DNA of 64,000 nt from Climacium dendroides. Lineage: Eukaryota > Streptophyta > Bryopsida > Hypnales > Climaciaceae. Below, piece after piece: positions 45,886-57,655 of the stretch (its first letter is position 1; each line of letters opens with the position of its first letter). A model generated the notes under the pieces. That model ran no database searches. It was not told where the DNA came from and worked only from the letters and a program-made list of their open reading frames with translations. The translations under genes and the position numbers were made by a program. The stretch spans positions 18,666,047 to 18,730,046 of the forward strand of contig OX467087.1 in the NCBI GenBank assembly GCA_950106755.1. The letters are read 5' to 3'.

Positions 45886-47097
45886 TTAGACGACCGCAGT
45901 GCTTCTGGACTCAACGAAGGCCTTCCAGCTTGTACTCTCGTCTCTCAGCTCCGGAAAAACGGAATCAGATTGCCGGTAGCGCTCGCACATGCAATTGTAG
46001 TACACAGTGCCTGCCACAAGTGCTCTGATTTCGACCGAGTGATTCTGCAAAACAGAGTTGGAAGCTTCTGCCTTCAAATCCAAGATGGAAGACGCACATT
46101 TGTTCACCAAGTCTATGGCTTTGTGCGTCGCCTGGACGAAAGACATTCCTTCAGAATCCATCAGCACCGTGACCAGATTGCGAGGGTTTTATTCTTGTGT
46201 GCTCTCCTTGTGGTATGAGAAGACGTCGTTTGCGATGGCAACATACAACGCTGTTGCAACCGTCACTTTCTGCATGTATGGATCCGATCTCATGACAGTC
46301 GGGACGTAGGTATCACAAGCAAACTCCGTCATTATTAGAGTAATCTTCCCACCCCCGTTTCCACTGCGCATGTCGATGTAAGACTGCAAGTCTTGGAAGC
46401 ATGAGTTGTGGCCTGCATCGATGTCAGCGTGGCTAGCAACAGTGATACGGAAATATTCATCGATGCACTGAAGAAGGTCCTCGAACCACTCGGGGTTCGA
46501 CAAAGCCAAGATGTCCCGACCCACCTCGCACATCATGGTCTCGATCAAGGTAGGAGGGCTGCCGGGTGACTTTTTCTGACCCAAAACAGCCGCTAGATGA
46601 TCCGCATATTCTTGCATCTTCTCAGGGCTCGACAGAGCACTGCGGTCCATGCCATATGGTTCCGTGAGATCCTTATCTGGATTGTCAAAAAAGAGGTCAT
46701 CCAACAAGAAAAACAACGCATAGTAAGTGGACAAGGCAACGAGACGGTCCAAGCTGATCACTCGAGGGTAACAGTATCCGGAAAAGTAGAGGCCATGACG
46801 GCAGTACGCGTCCCACGAAGAGAGATCCCCATACCGCTCCGCGTTCTGCTTGAAATAGTTCTGTACCTCGGGCACATACTTGGACTCAACAAATGGCGGC
46901 ATGCCTTCAATGACCATGGACAGCAAGAGTGGAGGCTCGTCATCTTCCTTGGAAGCCATCTCGACTCGGGAAACTGGAACTGGGAGCTCCATCTCAGTCA
47001 CCGAGGGCTCGATCGAAGTCACCGGGGCTTCCATCGCAGTCACCGGGGGCTCCATCGCAGTCACCGAGGGCTCGATCGCAGTCACCGAGAGCTCCAT
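45886..47097 (-). pseudogene. Microbial-type terpene synthase copy 4, premature stop
   Basis: Homologous over the whole length to the intact copies. At 46189-46191 a GAA codon is TAA (residue 257, counted from the Met at 46959), five codons after the NDVFSYHKE site. The rest, including the Arg-Tyr pair, follows in the same frame to 45886. A truncated product would keep both metal sites but lose the last 101 residues, so activity is doubtful. It shares with copy 5 the variant YIDMRSGNGGGKITL around the sensor Arg. The heptad leader has ten units, one of which is 20 bases long and shifts the frame. First in-frame ATG at 47097. Two 727-bp CACTA elements and three MITE-3 copies lie in its downstream flank. 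Confidence 0.9.
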
Positions 47098-47195
47098 CGC
47101 AGTCACCGGGGCTCCATCGCAGTCACCGAGAGCTCCAATGCAGTCACCGAGAGCTCCAATGCAGTCACCGAGAGCTCCAATGCAGTCACCAATGA
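46980..47195 (-). repeat. 21-bp minisatellite, 10 units (copy 4)
   Basis: Ten units, the seventh counted from the coding side being one base short (caccggggctccatcg). That single-base loss joins two reading frames of the repeat, VTAMELS-type and GDCIGAL-type. Confidence 0.82.
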
Positions 47196-47319
47196 GGCTC
47201 TCGAAGCTCTTGTACTTCCAGATGGTTTGTACGTGATGGCGTTTCTCCTCGTAACGGTTGTGAAGCACTCCGTTGCCGTGGGTTCGTTAAAAGGGCAGAG
47301 AAACTATTTTTTTTCTCTT

Positions 47320-47345
47320 TATTTTGTGGCACGTTTTAAGGAATT
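47320..47345 (-). promoter_or_regulatory. Promoter region of copy 4 with a mutated G-box
   Basis: At the position of the G-box the sequence is CACGTT (47330-47335 on the plus strand), not CACGTG as in copies 2, 3 and 5. The adjacent TATA-like stretch is kept but changed. Copy 4 also lacks the upstream ATG (GTG at 47268). Confidence 0.4.
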
Positions 47346-47539
47346 TGACCTTTTGCAATACGGATGGAGCGTCGTCCCTTCTTTCATGGCCTCTCACATT
47401 GGGCTTAAAAGGATCAACACGGCACCCAAAGGGTTGATTACTTCCAAGTACACTACTTTACGTAGCTCATTCTTTAATGCACTGGGATTTTTCTTGTTTC
47501 AATTTGTTTTGGAGCTCTATCCTTTGATTCCCCTTTTGT

Positions 47540-48575
47540 TCTTTGTCTTTTGATTCCCCTTTTGTTTAAAAAATCATGTTTTTTATTTGTTTAGTGGTTT
47601 TTTCTTTTGCTTCCCCTTTTGTTTAAGATAACGTGTTTCAATTTGTTTGTTGGCACTATCATTCGGTATAGTTTTTGCACGGAGGGGTCACTCTATACAT
47701 TTTCACAACCCACGTGCGGCGAAGATTTTGGACCCCTTACTTCTTTCATAAAATTTAATTTAAAAGAAAATTAAAAAAAAAATTTGAATAGGTTTTCCTA
47801 CTTTGAAAGTTTGTATTTTGAATTATTGATATTATTTTTAATTGATAATAATTAGTTACAAATTTTTGAAGAAAAAGGATATACTGTAGAGTTGATAATA
47901 ACTTTGGATCCCTTACTTCCTTTATAAAAAATTGTTTAAAAAATGAACAAAAAAGTCTTAAAAATAACTCTCTATTGAAAGTTTGTTTTTCATGAATATT
48001 GATGCAATGGTCATCCAAATGCATTCTCTATAAATGTTTGAGTTGAAAAACATGCCATTTCAATTCATTTTTCAACCTATTATAATAGTCATTTTAAATG
48101 TCATTTGATTCAATAAATGAGAGAAAAAATTATACCTTCCTAAACAAAAAATACTTAAGCTCAGACAATGAATAGAAAAGTTGGAAATTTTTGGCAATAG
48201 AAATCTATAGTCATTATTAATCAAAGTTCAAAATTATAGGTTGAAATTATAGTATATTCTAAAGTAAATAGGTGGTCAAAAATCACTTCGCTTCACGTGG
48301 GTCCCCCAAATGTAGTGAGAGTGACCTCCCCTTGAGCTTTTGTTTCAAAAGACGCCTTTTATTTTATTTAATGGCTTTGTCTTTTGATCCCCCTTCTATT
48401 AAAAAAAACGTATTTTAGTTTGCTTAATGGTTTTAACCTTTGTTCCCCTTTTGTTCTTTGTCTTTTGATTCCCCTTTTATTTAAAAAATCATATTTTTAA
48501 TTTGTTTAGTGGTTTTTTCCTTTTGATTCCCCTTTTGTTTAAGATAACATATTTCAATTTGTTTGTTGGCATTAT
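47540..48575 (-). repeat. Upstream ~60-bp minisatellite of copy 4, split by MITE-2
   Basis: Inverse of the 11611-11990 type: repeats of 'ttgattccccttttgtttaa...tttgtttagtgg'. The block is interrupted by MITE-2 and ends where homology to the other flanks stops, at about 48575. Confidence 0.7.
47678..48334. mobile_element. MITE-2, 657 bp, hAT-like (copy 4 side)
   Basis: Termini CACGGAGGGGTCACTC and the inverse of CAAGGGGAGGTCACTC. The 8-bp flanks are AGTTTTTG (47670-47677) and AGCTTTTG (48335-48342). It shares its insertion site with the element upstream of copy 5, so the insertion predates their duplication. Confidence 0.8.
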
Positions 48576-48890
48576 CATTTGCCCACCAAACAATGAAAAC
48601 TACATATCACACAATAACTTTTTACCTGTGTAGTCAAAAGTTATGAAAATTGGTGGGCCTCAAAGTCACTCCTTGGACACATGTTGTCTGAAAATTTCAA
48701 AGCAAAAAAAATAAAAAAACTCCATTCATAGTGAGGTGCCCAAAATTGCTATGTTGCCAAAAAAACACTTTGGTCCTTCATAGGTTAAAAATAAAAACAC
48801 AAGTGCACAACAAAAATAATATAATTATATTTTATACAATATGATCAATAGAATAATTCAATTGTTGTGGAATACTATAGAATGTGATTA
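48576..48890. other. Junction DNA next to the transposase gene
   Basis: Homology to the cluster flanks ends at about 48575. AT-rich, no gene seen. It may contain one end of the transposase-bearing element, but no terminal repeat pair could be matched. Confidence 0.4.
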
Positions 48891-51800
48891 CTAAAGATAC
48901 CTAGGTGTTATGTCTTCTAATTCATAAGCCATTTGTATGTTATTACACTCGAATTCTTGATTTCCGAGAGCAGGCAATAACATGAATTTATGTAGTATTG
49001 AAGAAATTGGGTGAACAATCAGTTGCGAACATTGTCTTAGAGTCTTCTTCAATAATGTCATATTTATAAAAGGATGAAGTAATGGATTATCATCGCTATC
49101 ACGCAACATTTTGAAATGATGTGAAGCAAATAAGACATTGAGCTCTGCATCAACTTCATGCACAAAAAATGATTTTATAATCACCTTTAAAGGATGGATT
49201 GGATTGGATTGGACAACCACAGTATCATCCAATTGAAATAGTTGGCCTCTTAAAACAATAGCTCGAAATGGATATATCCAATTGTGCAATCTATTAACAT
49301 CTCCTTCAAAAGCAATGTCTGTGTTGTAATGACTTTGCAATGAATTAAGTACTCCATGGGCCTGTAATGTAATTCGATTAATCCGTTTGGACCAATTAAT
49401 ATACCTTTTTGTCTTATCATATTTTTGCATGCGCAATTTGAAGGTAGAAAAAAGGAAATGATTTTTCCACATGCTCAAAGCTTCTGCTTGAGAAGAAACC
49501 TTCACAGTACAATAATTATGCCAGTCAGGGCATACTTCTCGATTTGTAATGGGATAAAGATACATTGAAGATTCTTGTAGTTTACTATGAATCAAATACA
49601 ATGCTCGATCTTCAGGATGTAATCCATCACTATCGTGGTTCATTTGAGAGGTTGTATTTGTGAACAAATTTGAGTATAATATAATGCAAAACTTACATCA
49701 TATAAGTAATGATTTGTATTTCTACTTGTGCGCATGTAAGTACTTACCTCTCGTTCAAACTTGTAGCACCAGTAAACATCTTGTGAACCATGTCGTAATA
49801 TATCATCCATCAAATGACCTGCGCCTACTACGTGTTCCAAAACTGATTGTCTCTGTCCTCTATGCTGAATGCAAAGTTTTCTTCAAAGTTTGAATAAATC
49901 TCGTGCTATGTTGATGTTATTCAATGACCATCCATATGTATGACTATAAGAATAATATAGTCATCCAATGTTTACCAAAACCAAGCCAATATGAATGAAT
50001 TTGGAACTAAAATCAACTTTAATATGAGTCATGGTGTAATGAAGGCACTACATTATATATAATTGATATTCTTCTACTTTGAAGAATTTGAGATGAGAAG
50101 TAGGAGCTTGAAGCCACCTTCCTACCATAGTTTTCAAACGAGCAGCATGAACTGTTGCTAATGCTTTCTCTAAGTTTTCCTTCTCACTTGTCGTTTTACC
50201 ATATATATTTATGAATTCTTCAACATATTTTTTAAATATATTTAAAGATATGCAATGCATTCCATCAAATACTAAATCAACTGATAAATCAAATCTATAG
50301 AGTGCATGTAAATGCCACAACGGAGATTGGCCAATAATGCCTACATGGAAAATAATGGCAATAAGAAAAGAATTTGAAGTTCATTTCAAAGTAAATGATA
50401 AATGCATGGAATAATTATGAAGTTGCAGAATAACGTAGGACCATGGTTTAAAATTGGGTTGTAATTAATAAATCAAAATCCATTTGAATTGAAAAATTGT
50501 ATAGTAAAAATGAAAGATTTTGAGTACTTGAGGTATTTGACAGTGTTGTACGTTGTTTAGGTGTTGATGCTTTCATCCACGAAGTCAATCCTGTGTTTAA
50601 ATCATGAATTGATTTTGGTGAAGCAATACGCAAATCAGGATCGAAGTCTTCTTGGAAAACTAATTTGTTTTAATCATCTAGTTCTTGTGGAACATAACAC
50701 CGACGACAAGAACTGTATCCACTATCTTTTAAGTTTCCTGCTTTGCATTGAGCCGGGTGGTCACCGGTGAAGATGAATAATGCAGCGCGAATCCTAATGT
50801 TCAAAAATATGATATCTTACATGATTAGTGAGAAATACATGAATAATTTTAAATTATGAAGAATACATATTAAATACTTTTGTATTTAATTTCAGAAACT
50901 TAAAATTCCAAAAGTTTTTATTATGAAATGAAATCTAGTACATTTTTGAAATATTAGAATAAACTATTGAATACTACAAGTTAGAAATACAAGTATTTAG
51001 AAGAAAAGGAATAGGGACAATATAAAACTACAAATCCACAATATACATACGAAATAAGTACCTGCATTGTGAGTGAACGAGGCTTTCATGAATTTTTGGG
51101 GGATCATATGCATATTCAACTTGGAATCCTTCTATATAAGCTTTTTCCATTTCATCTACAAAGGGGGTCATAAAATAATTCATAACATTGAATTCTGAAG
51201 ACTTATGCAACTTTGTAGATGACAATGGAATAAATACTATTGGTAGTGGTCCAATAGATGATGTTTTGCCACTATTGAGGATTGTAATTTCCAATGTCCA
51301 ACAATTCTTGTATGTTGTCCTTGTTGGTTGGAATCCATCCCAGTGCGCCAAGATGCTCAAATTTCGTGGATCCCCCTACATTTGCATGTAATGAAAAGTC
51401 AAAATGTTATCTACTAATTTGATGCTAGTGTGGTGTTGATGATTTGGCTCTAAGTGAAAAATGAAATGTTTCAAAAATTGGTCAACAAATTTATCTAAGA
51501 AATATAAAACATTACAGTTCAAATGAAACAATTACCTTTACCATAAGTCGTGAGGCTTTGATGCGGTGTGAACAATTTGTACAGATGAAGATGTACATGT
51601 TCATATCTGGACGCCATCCTTTGTCTACCTTTGGTGCTCGAATACTTTGTGGGAAAGTTGAGTAATTGGCATTGCAGTTAGAGCATGTGACTGGTAACTC
51701 ATAAGATTTTGTGGGATTCCAAAAATCACTCCAAAGTCGCACTTTAGAACCATCCCAAAAATCTTGAATACATTCTAGAAAATCATCTAATCCTTTATCC

Positions 51801-52904
51801 AACCATCTATCTTGGGCTCTCCACATAGTTAAAAATTCACTACAAAAAGTCCTAGATTTGCAGAGTAATGATAGTTGCTCCATTATTGGTAAATAATCAA
51901 AGGATAAAATATCTTTCCTAAATTTACCACACTCAATACAACTGTGTGCATCATTTTCATTTCCAGTTAGTGGTTGCATCAAAATAGGTTTATGTTTGGT
52001 ACTATTAGTTCCGGTGCATAAACTATAGCGAGACGGTTTAAACATTCCCATGCTTTTGTATAGTTCATTCATACTTCTAAAAGAGTCTGGGAAACTAGTA
52101 CCTTCAAGTGTGCCATCCCAAGGATGGGGAAGCATTCTAAGTAATGTTCCTACACTATAGTTTTGAAAATTAGAATTGGAAGGAACTTCACTAACACCTA
52201 CATCTCGAACATTATGGAATAGGAGTGCATATATTTTGGATTGGTTTGTAAGTGAGTTGTTATTAGAATCCATTAACGATTGCAGTTCAAGAAGCTTTAG
52301 TTTAAAAGTTCCTTCCAATGATACCTCGAGTTTTAGGTGATGATGATGTACTCTTGTTTTATCAGTAGGCATTGTTGGAGAGTCATTTGAAATTTGATTT
52401 CCTTCATCAGCATGAATTTCATATTGGAGTTCTTCTTGGTTTGGAGAAGGATGTTCCCTATTTTCTACAATGGTAGCTGCATGGGAAATAGAGGGTGGGC
52501 CACGGGCTTGTCTTTCAAGATCATCTTGCAAATGACGATTAATGGTTTGACGAGTCAATAAAATATTCTTTCCAGCACATCCAGTATACAAGCAAGGCTC
52601 TGAACGCTTAGTTGATGTAGCAGTTCGTTGCTTCTTTTGCCCCCTTGCATCATAATTTGCATGCCTCTTCTTTGTCTTTGGATGTACTAATTTGATGCCG
52701 CTTTCACTATCTTTACAAGAGTTATTACAAGAACACGGAACTAGTACCGGTATCCTGCAAGATGATTCATCATTTGAAGAAATATAGTTAATAAAACATG
52801 ACCATAAGTTGATTAAATGCTGAAATTTCCAATATTGTAATGCCCAAGAAAAAAAAAGATAATTGAAATAGTGCATACCTTGGATTATCTGATGTTGTGG
52901 CCAT
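48891..52904 (-). pseudogene. CACTA/Tnp2-like transposase gene, seven exons, one in-frame stop
   Basis: Exons with matching splice sites and phases: 52904-52879 (ATGGCC start), 52754-51536, 51375-51062, 50793-50528, 50340 to about 50060, about 49876-49748, about 49667-48891. The first five junctions keep one frame, which strongly supports a real gene. Exon 2 has a Cys/His-rich N-terminal part and CIECGKFRKD; exon 3 has HWDGFQPTRTTYKNCW; exon 4 has FTGDHPAQCKAGN...CRRC; exon 5 has VFDGMHCISLNIF; exon 6 has AGHLMDDILRHG and YWCYKFERE. These resemble the catalytic region of Tnp2-type DDE transposases. A TAA at 50670-50672 in exon 4 interrupts it (frame continues after). It would act in the nucleus, cutting at CACTA-type ends. 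Exon 6 and 7 borders are uncertain. It might be an unusual relative of CACTA. Confidence 0.8.
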
Positions 52905-54236
52905 GGTTGCTTAATGCAATTGATGAATGTACTAATTACCACTTGAAGAAGAAGTCATAATGTGTTTCTAATAGTCTTAGTAAAAGAATAATAAATGAAG
53001 TTCCTCTTCCTCTATGTAATCCATTGTAGCCTTTTACTTTAAGCTTCTTTTTTTATTCCATTATTTTTACTAGGATTGTAAAAATATTATTCTATTTCTA
53101 TTTTTATTATAGTGTAAACTCAATTTCCATGTTATTCTATCATTAAAACTCAATAGACATTGAAAATACATCCAAAGTTCAAATTGCAATAAAATATTCA
53201 ATATTAGGAATTTTTCAAAATTCAAATTGGAGTAGAAACTAGAGTAGATGACCTTTGTTTTATTAGTTGGGATCAAACTCAAAAAGTATCATTTTTTGAA
53301 GGAATTTTAAATTTAGAGCAAAGAGTAACAATTTCTTGAAATATACTAATTAAAATAACATATTATGTGGTTTATTCTTTTTACTAACTTTCCATTTATG
53401 TGAAAAGAAACACTCACAAGAGTACATACTCAATTTGATACTCTTCATAACCCAACATAAAAGGTCAACAAGGAAAATGGAGATGAAAAAATGCTTCCAA
53501 TAGCTTTACAGCTCATTGGATTGTCATCCAAGCACCACAAAATGGCCTCAATAGAGGAAGTCTAGAAGTGGAGGTCCACGAAGGTTGACCATAAGCAACA
53601 CAAAGAAAAAAAATCCTCTGAAATCTTGATGTGACAAACAATTTTGAAAGCAAGCTCTTGACTAAGATCCAAAAAGTCCAAGAATGTTTTTAACTTTTGC
53701 AAAATTGAAGGTCTAGACCTGGATTCATCTAACCCCCAAATAAAAATGGGCATCTCCATTGTACTTGTTATCATGGGATGAGGCAAAATTTCCTCCACAC
53801 ACCCTACAAGGAGTTGGAAGCTAATGACTAATAAGTGCAATGGAGATGTTGTGACATTCTAAATTAATAGAGTATGGGTCCTTAGGACAATACTGAAATA
53901 CCCAATGTGAATTAGGGAAGTGTAGCCACCTCATTACATTTTTCCATTTTAGCTTAAAAGAATATGATATTTTTGGATTTAAGTCTAACTAATGCAATAA
54001 AACTTATCAAGTGCAATTTCTACTTCAATTGAAAATTCTGAAACATTTTCAATTTTTAATATATTATAGCAATATAAACTTTGAGCCTACAACCATGGTT
54101 TGTTGATTTTCTATTTTTAAAGTGACATTGTAACTTCGGTTTATACCATAATATTATAAACTACAGTACCCCGCCACGGTGGAAACTTCAGATTTTTTGA
54201 GCATATTTTGTACTTGATTTGAATTTTCTCATTTTT
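52905..54236. other. AT-rich DNA upstream of the transposase
   Basis: A 92-residue minus-strand frame (53562-53840) is the longest, but shows no family I recognise. No terminal repeat pairing with the region left of 48891 was found. Confidence 0.45.
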
Positions 54237-55870
54237 TTCATAACCCCTAAAGTCCCAAAGTCTCTATAGGGGGACTCTTGGGATTAGAGGTAGGCTCATG
54301 TGATCTCAATTTTTGACATTATTTTTTGAAATTTTTTTGAAGATAGAAAATCATATTAGTTTTTTGGAAATATAATTTTAATTTCAATTGGTGCCCAAGA
54401 ACAAAAGTTATAAGTCTAAAAAGTAGCTTAAGGGGTAGCCCAAAAAAAGTCACAAGAAGTTAAATTTTAAAATTTTAAAATTTTTCCTTTGAAGACTATG
54501 TTTTTGTCTACATTTGAAACTCTAATTCATTCTATTTGGACTAGTGATGAGAAAGTTATGGACAATTTTATTTTGGGGGCAATCTAAATATCTTCTTAAA
54601 AAAATAACTTAAATAATTCATTTTTGAATGCAATTTTTAAAATTAAAAAAAAAAATTGTTATGCAAGGTTAAATTTGTTTGCTAGAACAATCTCACCATT
54701 GTGATTATTGTATTTCAATTCCATCAAAAAGCTATTAATGGTTTAGTTCTCCTTTCAATCTTGAATTTACTTCTATTTAATAATTTTTTAATGAGTGAAA
54801 ATTAAGTGTTTTTTGTTGATTTTTTTTCTTAGATTTTGAACTCAATTCTTTAATATAAAAAATGAAAAAAATGAAAATCAACAGAGCAAAACTTTTAAGT
54901 TAAAAAGATTCAAAGCCAAAAAATCTAGTCGATCGAGATGTAAAAAACTCTTGTTTCTTTTACTTTGAATGCAAGTATCTTGCAATCTACATGGTCAAAG
55001 TTTTTGAAATTTTTCCCACACATCATCATATTACTAAAATCACAAAGCCTTCTGTAATATCACATTTTTACACTCTGTGATATTATAGACATCCAATCCC
55101 TCTATAATGTCACATTTTTATACAATGTGATATTATAAAATTCCAATGGCCTTTCTCACTCTCAATTACAGATATAAAATTTAACTTGGATATTTTAAAA
55201 TTTTAAAAATTTAGATTGCAATATATTCAAATGATTATGAAGATTTTTATAATTTATTATTTGAATATTTTATTAAAATTAGAATTTTTATTCTTCATTT
55301 TAATGGGTGAAGATTTTACATGTTCTTTAATTGTAAAGATTTTGATTTGAAAATATTAGAATTATTATACATTTCATTGTATGTATATTTGTAAATTATT
55401 ATATGAAGGTTAATAATTTTTTAATTGAAGATTTTTTTGAAGTTGAAACTACTGCTCTACATATTCATATGTAAAGATTCTATTTATATTTTTCATGTGA
55501 TTAATTTCTTTTTATTACAATGTTTTCATATTTGCAAAAAAAAATTGTGAAAATTATGATATAAAGATTTTCTTTAATTTTTTTTATTGTACAATATATG
55601 TATTTCTAAAGACTATTGTATGAAGATGTCAATATTTTCATTTAAAGATTATACATACTTTAATAATCTATATTCTATCACACGAAAAATTAATGAAAGT
55701 AATAGTAGCAAAGCAAGCGCCAACCGCTAGTTCTTATAAAGTTTTAGTATAAGATCCTGCAGTTAGATTTGTAGAAAAATAATTTAAATTTTTTTGCAAT
55801 AGAAATAGAAGTTTTGATTGGGTTTTGATGGAAAAAGGCCTTGGGGGACTTTAGGGGTTAAGAAATTCAC
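54237..55870. mobile_element. AT-rich element with taacccctaaagtccc ends, about 1.6 kb
   Basis: The left end taacccctaaagtcccaaag and the right end (inverse of taacccctaaagtccc) are inverted. The body 54300-55030 and 55730-55860 matches 7540-8420 in unit A; between them is an insert at about 55030-55730 with two ~60-base repeats (atcacatttttacac.../atgtcacatttttatac...). No coding frame. Confidence 0.5.
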
Positions 55871-56690
55871 AATAATTTGAAACTTTCTCCAAAACATTTG
55901 AAAATTTGATGACTTGTAGTAGACATATGACTTCATCTTTGAAAATTAAATATAAAATTTTCATTCATATCTAGTTGCAAAATCATGGCATCAAATATTG
56001 TAATGGACAATGAGGCTTGAAATTAGTGGTCATGGGCTCGTCCTTCCAAGCTTAAGGGTTTAACCCCTAAATGCCCGAGGCACCTAAAGCTGGTGTTTAA
56101 AAAACTTTGAAGTTAAATAAAACCTAACCAAGTGCTATTTTTAGTAGTTTATATTTTTGAAAAGTTATTCTTGAAGTCTAATTTTAGCATCAAAAATCGA
56201 ATTTTGAAAATAAATGATAGTGATTTTTCTATTCATGATTTTGTGCAAGGGTATACCCATTGCAATCTTGATTTCCCATAGTGTTGAGAGCTCCTAGATC
56301 TTAGAGAAAAGATCACATTCAAAATTCATTTAAAAAAATTATAGAGTAGATTTTTAAGAAGCCATAAATTGATTGGGGTTATACATATTAGGCCCTTCAA
56401 CCTTGTATTTTTTTGGTCACCAACTTTTTAAATTTGACATGCAAAAAGAGAGTTGAAAGATTTTCATATTGTTAACACCGTCATGGTCAAACATTATAAT
56501 CTTTCACTCCATAAGTGATATTATTGTGTTTTCTTTTCCTATGAGATCTCTAACATGTCTAGTTTGAATTTGTACGGTTACAAATCCAAAAAATTTGATG
56601 CAACTTATCAAAATGTTGACATTTTGTTCAATTTAGAACAAATTCCAAGAAGCTCAAAATAGGCCTTGGGCATTTAGGGGTTAAGAATGT
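55871..56690. other. AT-rich DNA, no gene seen
   Basis: Contains a repeat shared with 35560-35710 (56520-56690). Only short frames. Confidence 0.5.
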
Positions 56691-56911
56691 GCAGTAACCT
56701 AATTCAATTCGAACTAGATTCCAGTAAAGGTTCTCGCTGGCTGAGCAAATCACTGTGTCGGTTTTGTAAGGTGCTGCAAACTATGAGAATTGAGAACCGC
56801 ACCTTCAGTGACCTTCCTGTGCGCGAACTGGAGCGGGTGAGGAGGATAAGGTTGACGAAGCTGACGAGGGAGCTGACGGGGGCATTGTTTACGCCAATTT
56901 CGGTAAATTGA
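56687..56911 (+). other. GC-rich open segment of unknown nature
   Basis: Codes for up to 74 residues with an Arg/Glu/Leu-rich second half (ELERVRRIRLTKLTRELTG). The composition is unlike the flanking AT-rich DNA and resembles the coding islands. No domain recognised; it could be a captured exon. Confidence 0.25.
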
Positions 56912-57171
56912 CTTTGATACCTTTCAGTCCTAGAAGATTTTAGACTCTTACGGACATATGCGTCACAATTTTTGGCGCTGGAAACTTGCCACTTTAACGA
57001 AATGGACGTTTGCTGGTGATGCACAAGTTTTTCCATCGTATTAATTTTTGCACAATTACTGATATGACTGGGCCACTAAGCAAATTCCACACATGAATCT
57101 CCTACATATATGAAAATAAGCTGAAATAATGGTATGAATGATTGCAGCCATGTCGCATTTCAGCTGTGTGA
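56912..57171. other. Transition to the copy 5 block
   Basis: Homology to the terpene synthase 3' flank starts at about 57172 (gagttacagcaaattttct). Nothing recognisable before it. Confidence 0.4.
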
Positions 57172-57409
57172 GTTACAGCAAATTTTCTACCAAATCGCTA
57201 CCAAATCTGGCTAATTGATCACGATGGAGGTAGAAAGGTGCAAATCTAGATCTGGGAGTCCTCATGTGTCTGGACAGATATTGGAGGAGTGAAGGAAGCT
57301 GCTACTTCGAAAACTTGATACTCTCCCATGCAATGAACTTCTTCGCCAACATTTTCATCAATGGAAGCTATATATGGAACACTAGGAGATATAGTAATGA
57401 CCTGTACAT

Positions 57410-57415
57410 TTTATT
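57410..57415 (-). terminator. Candidate polyadenylation signal of copy 5
   Basis: AATAAA on the minus strand about 240 bases after the stop, the same spacing as in copies 1-3. Confidence 0.35.
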
Positions 57416-57655
57416 TCAGAAACAAACTGTTACCATAAAACAACAAAGCTTAGACTTTCCTGGATTTGTGATAAGATATCCAGTCATATTGTCTACTAGT
57501 ACTAGTGCTGTACAGTACGTCTCAAAAGACGTGGGCTACGTATTTACATAGCATTTGGGGGTTGATAGTAACCAATCCCCTAAGTATGGGACATAAAACT
57601 TAGGTCAGAAATAGTTAAAAGCTCGATATATTGTGCCACCAAAGTGAAAAGAAAA

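Noticed and set aside
47266..47268. Upstream start of copy 4 at 47268
   Set aside because: The codon is GTG and reaches the synthase frame only through the 20-base repeat unit; not a credible plant start.
46597..47553. 318-residue plus-strand open frame over copy 4, with counterparts antisense to copies 2, 3 and 5
   Set aside because: It lies antisense to the terpene synthase and runs through the minisatellite, which is open in five frames. No domain; a shadow of the coding strand.
53562..53840. 92-residue minus-strand frame as an extra transposase exon
   Set aside because: It lies upstream of a well-supported ATG at 52904 and shows no matching splice phase or motif.
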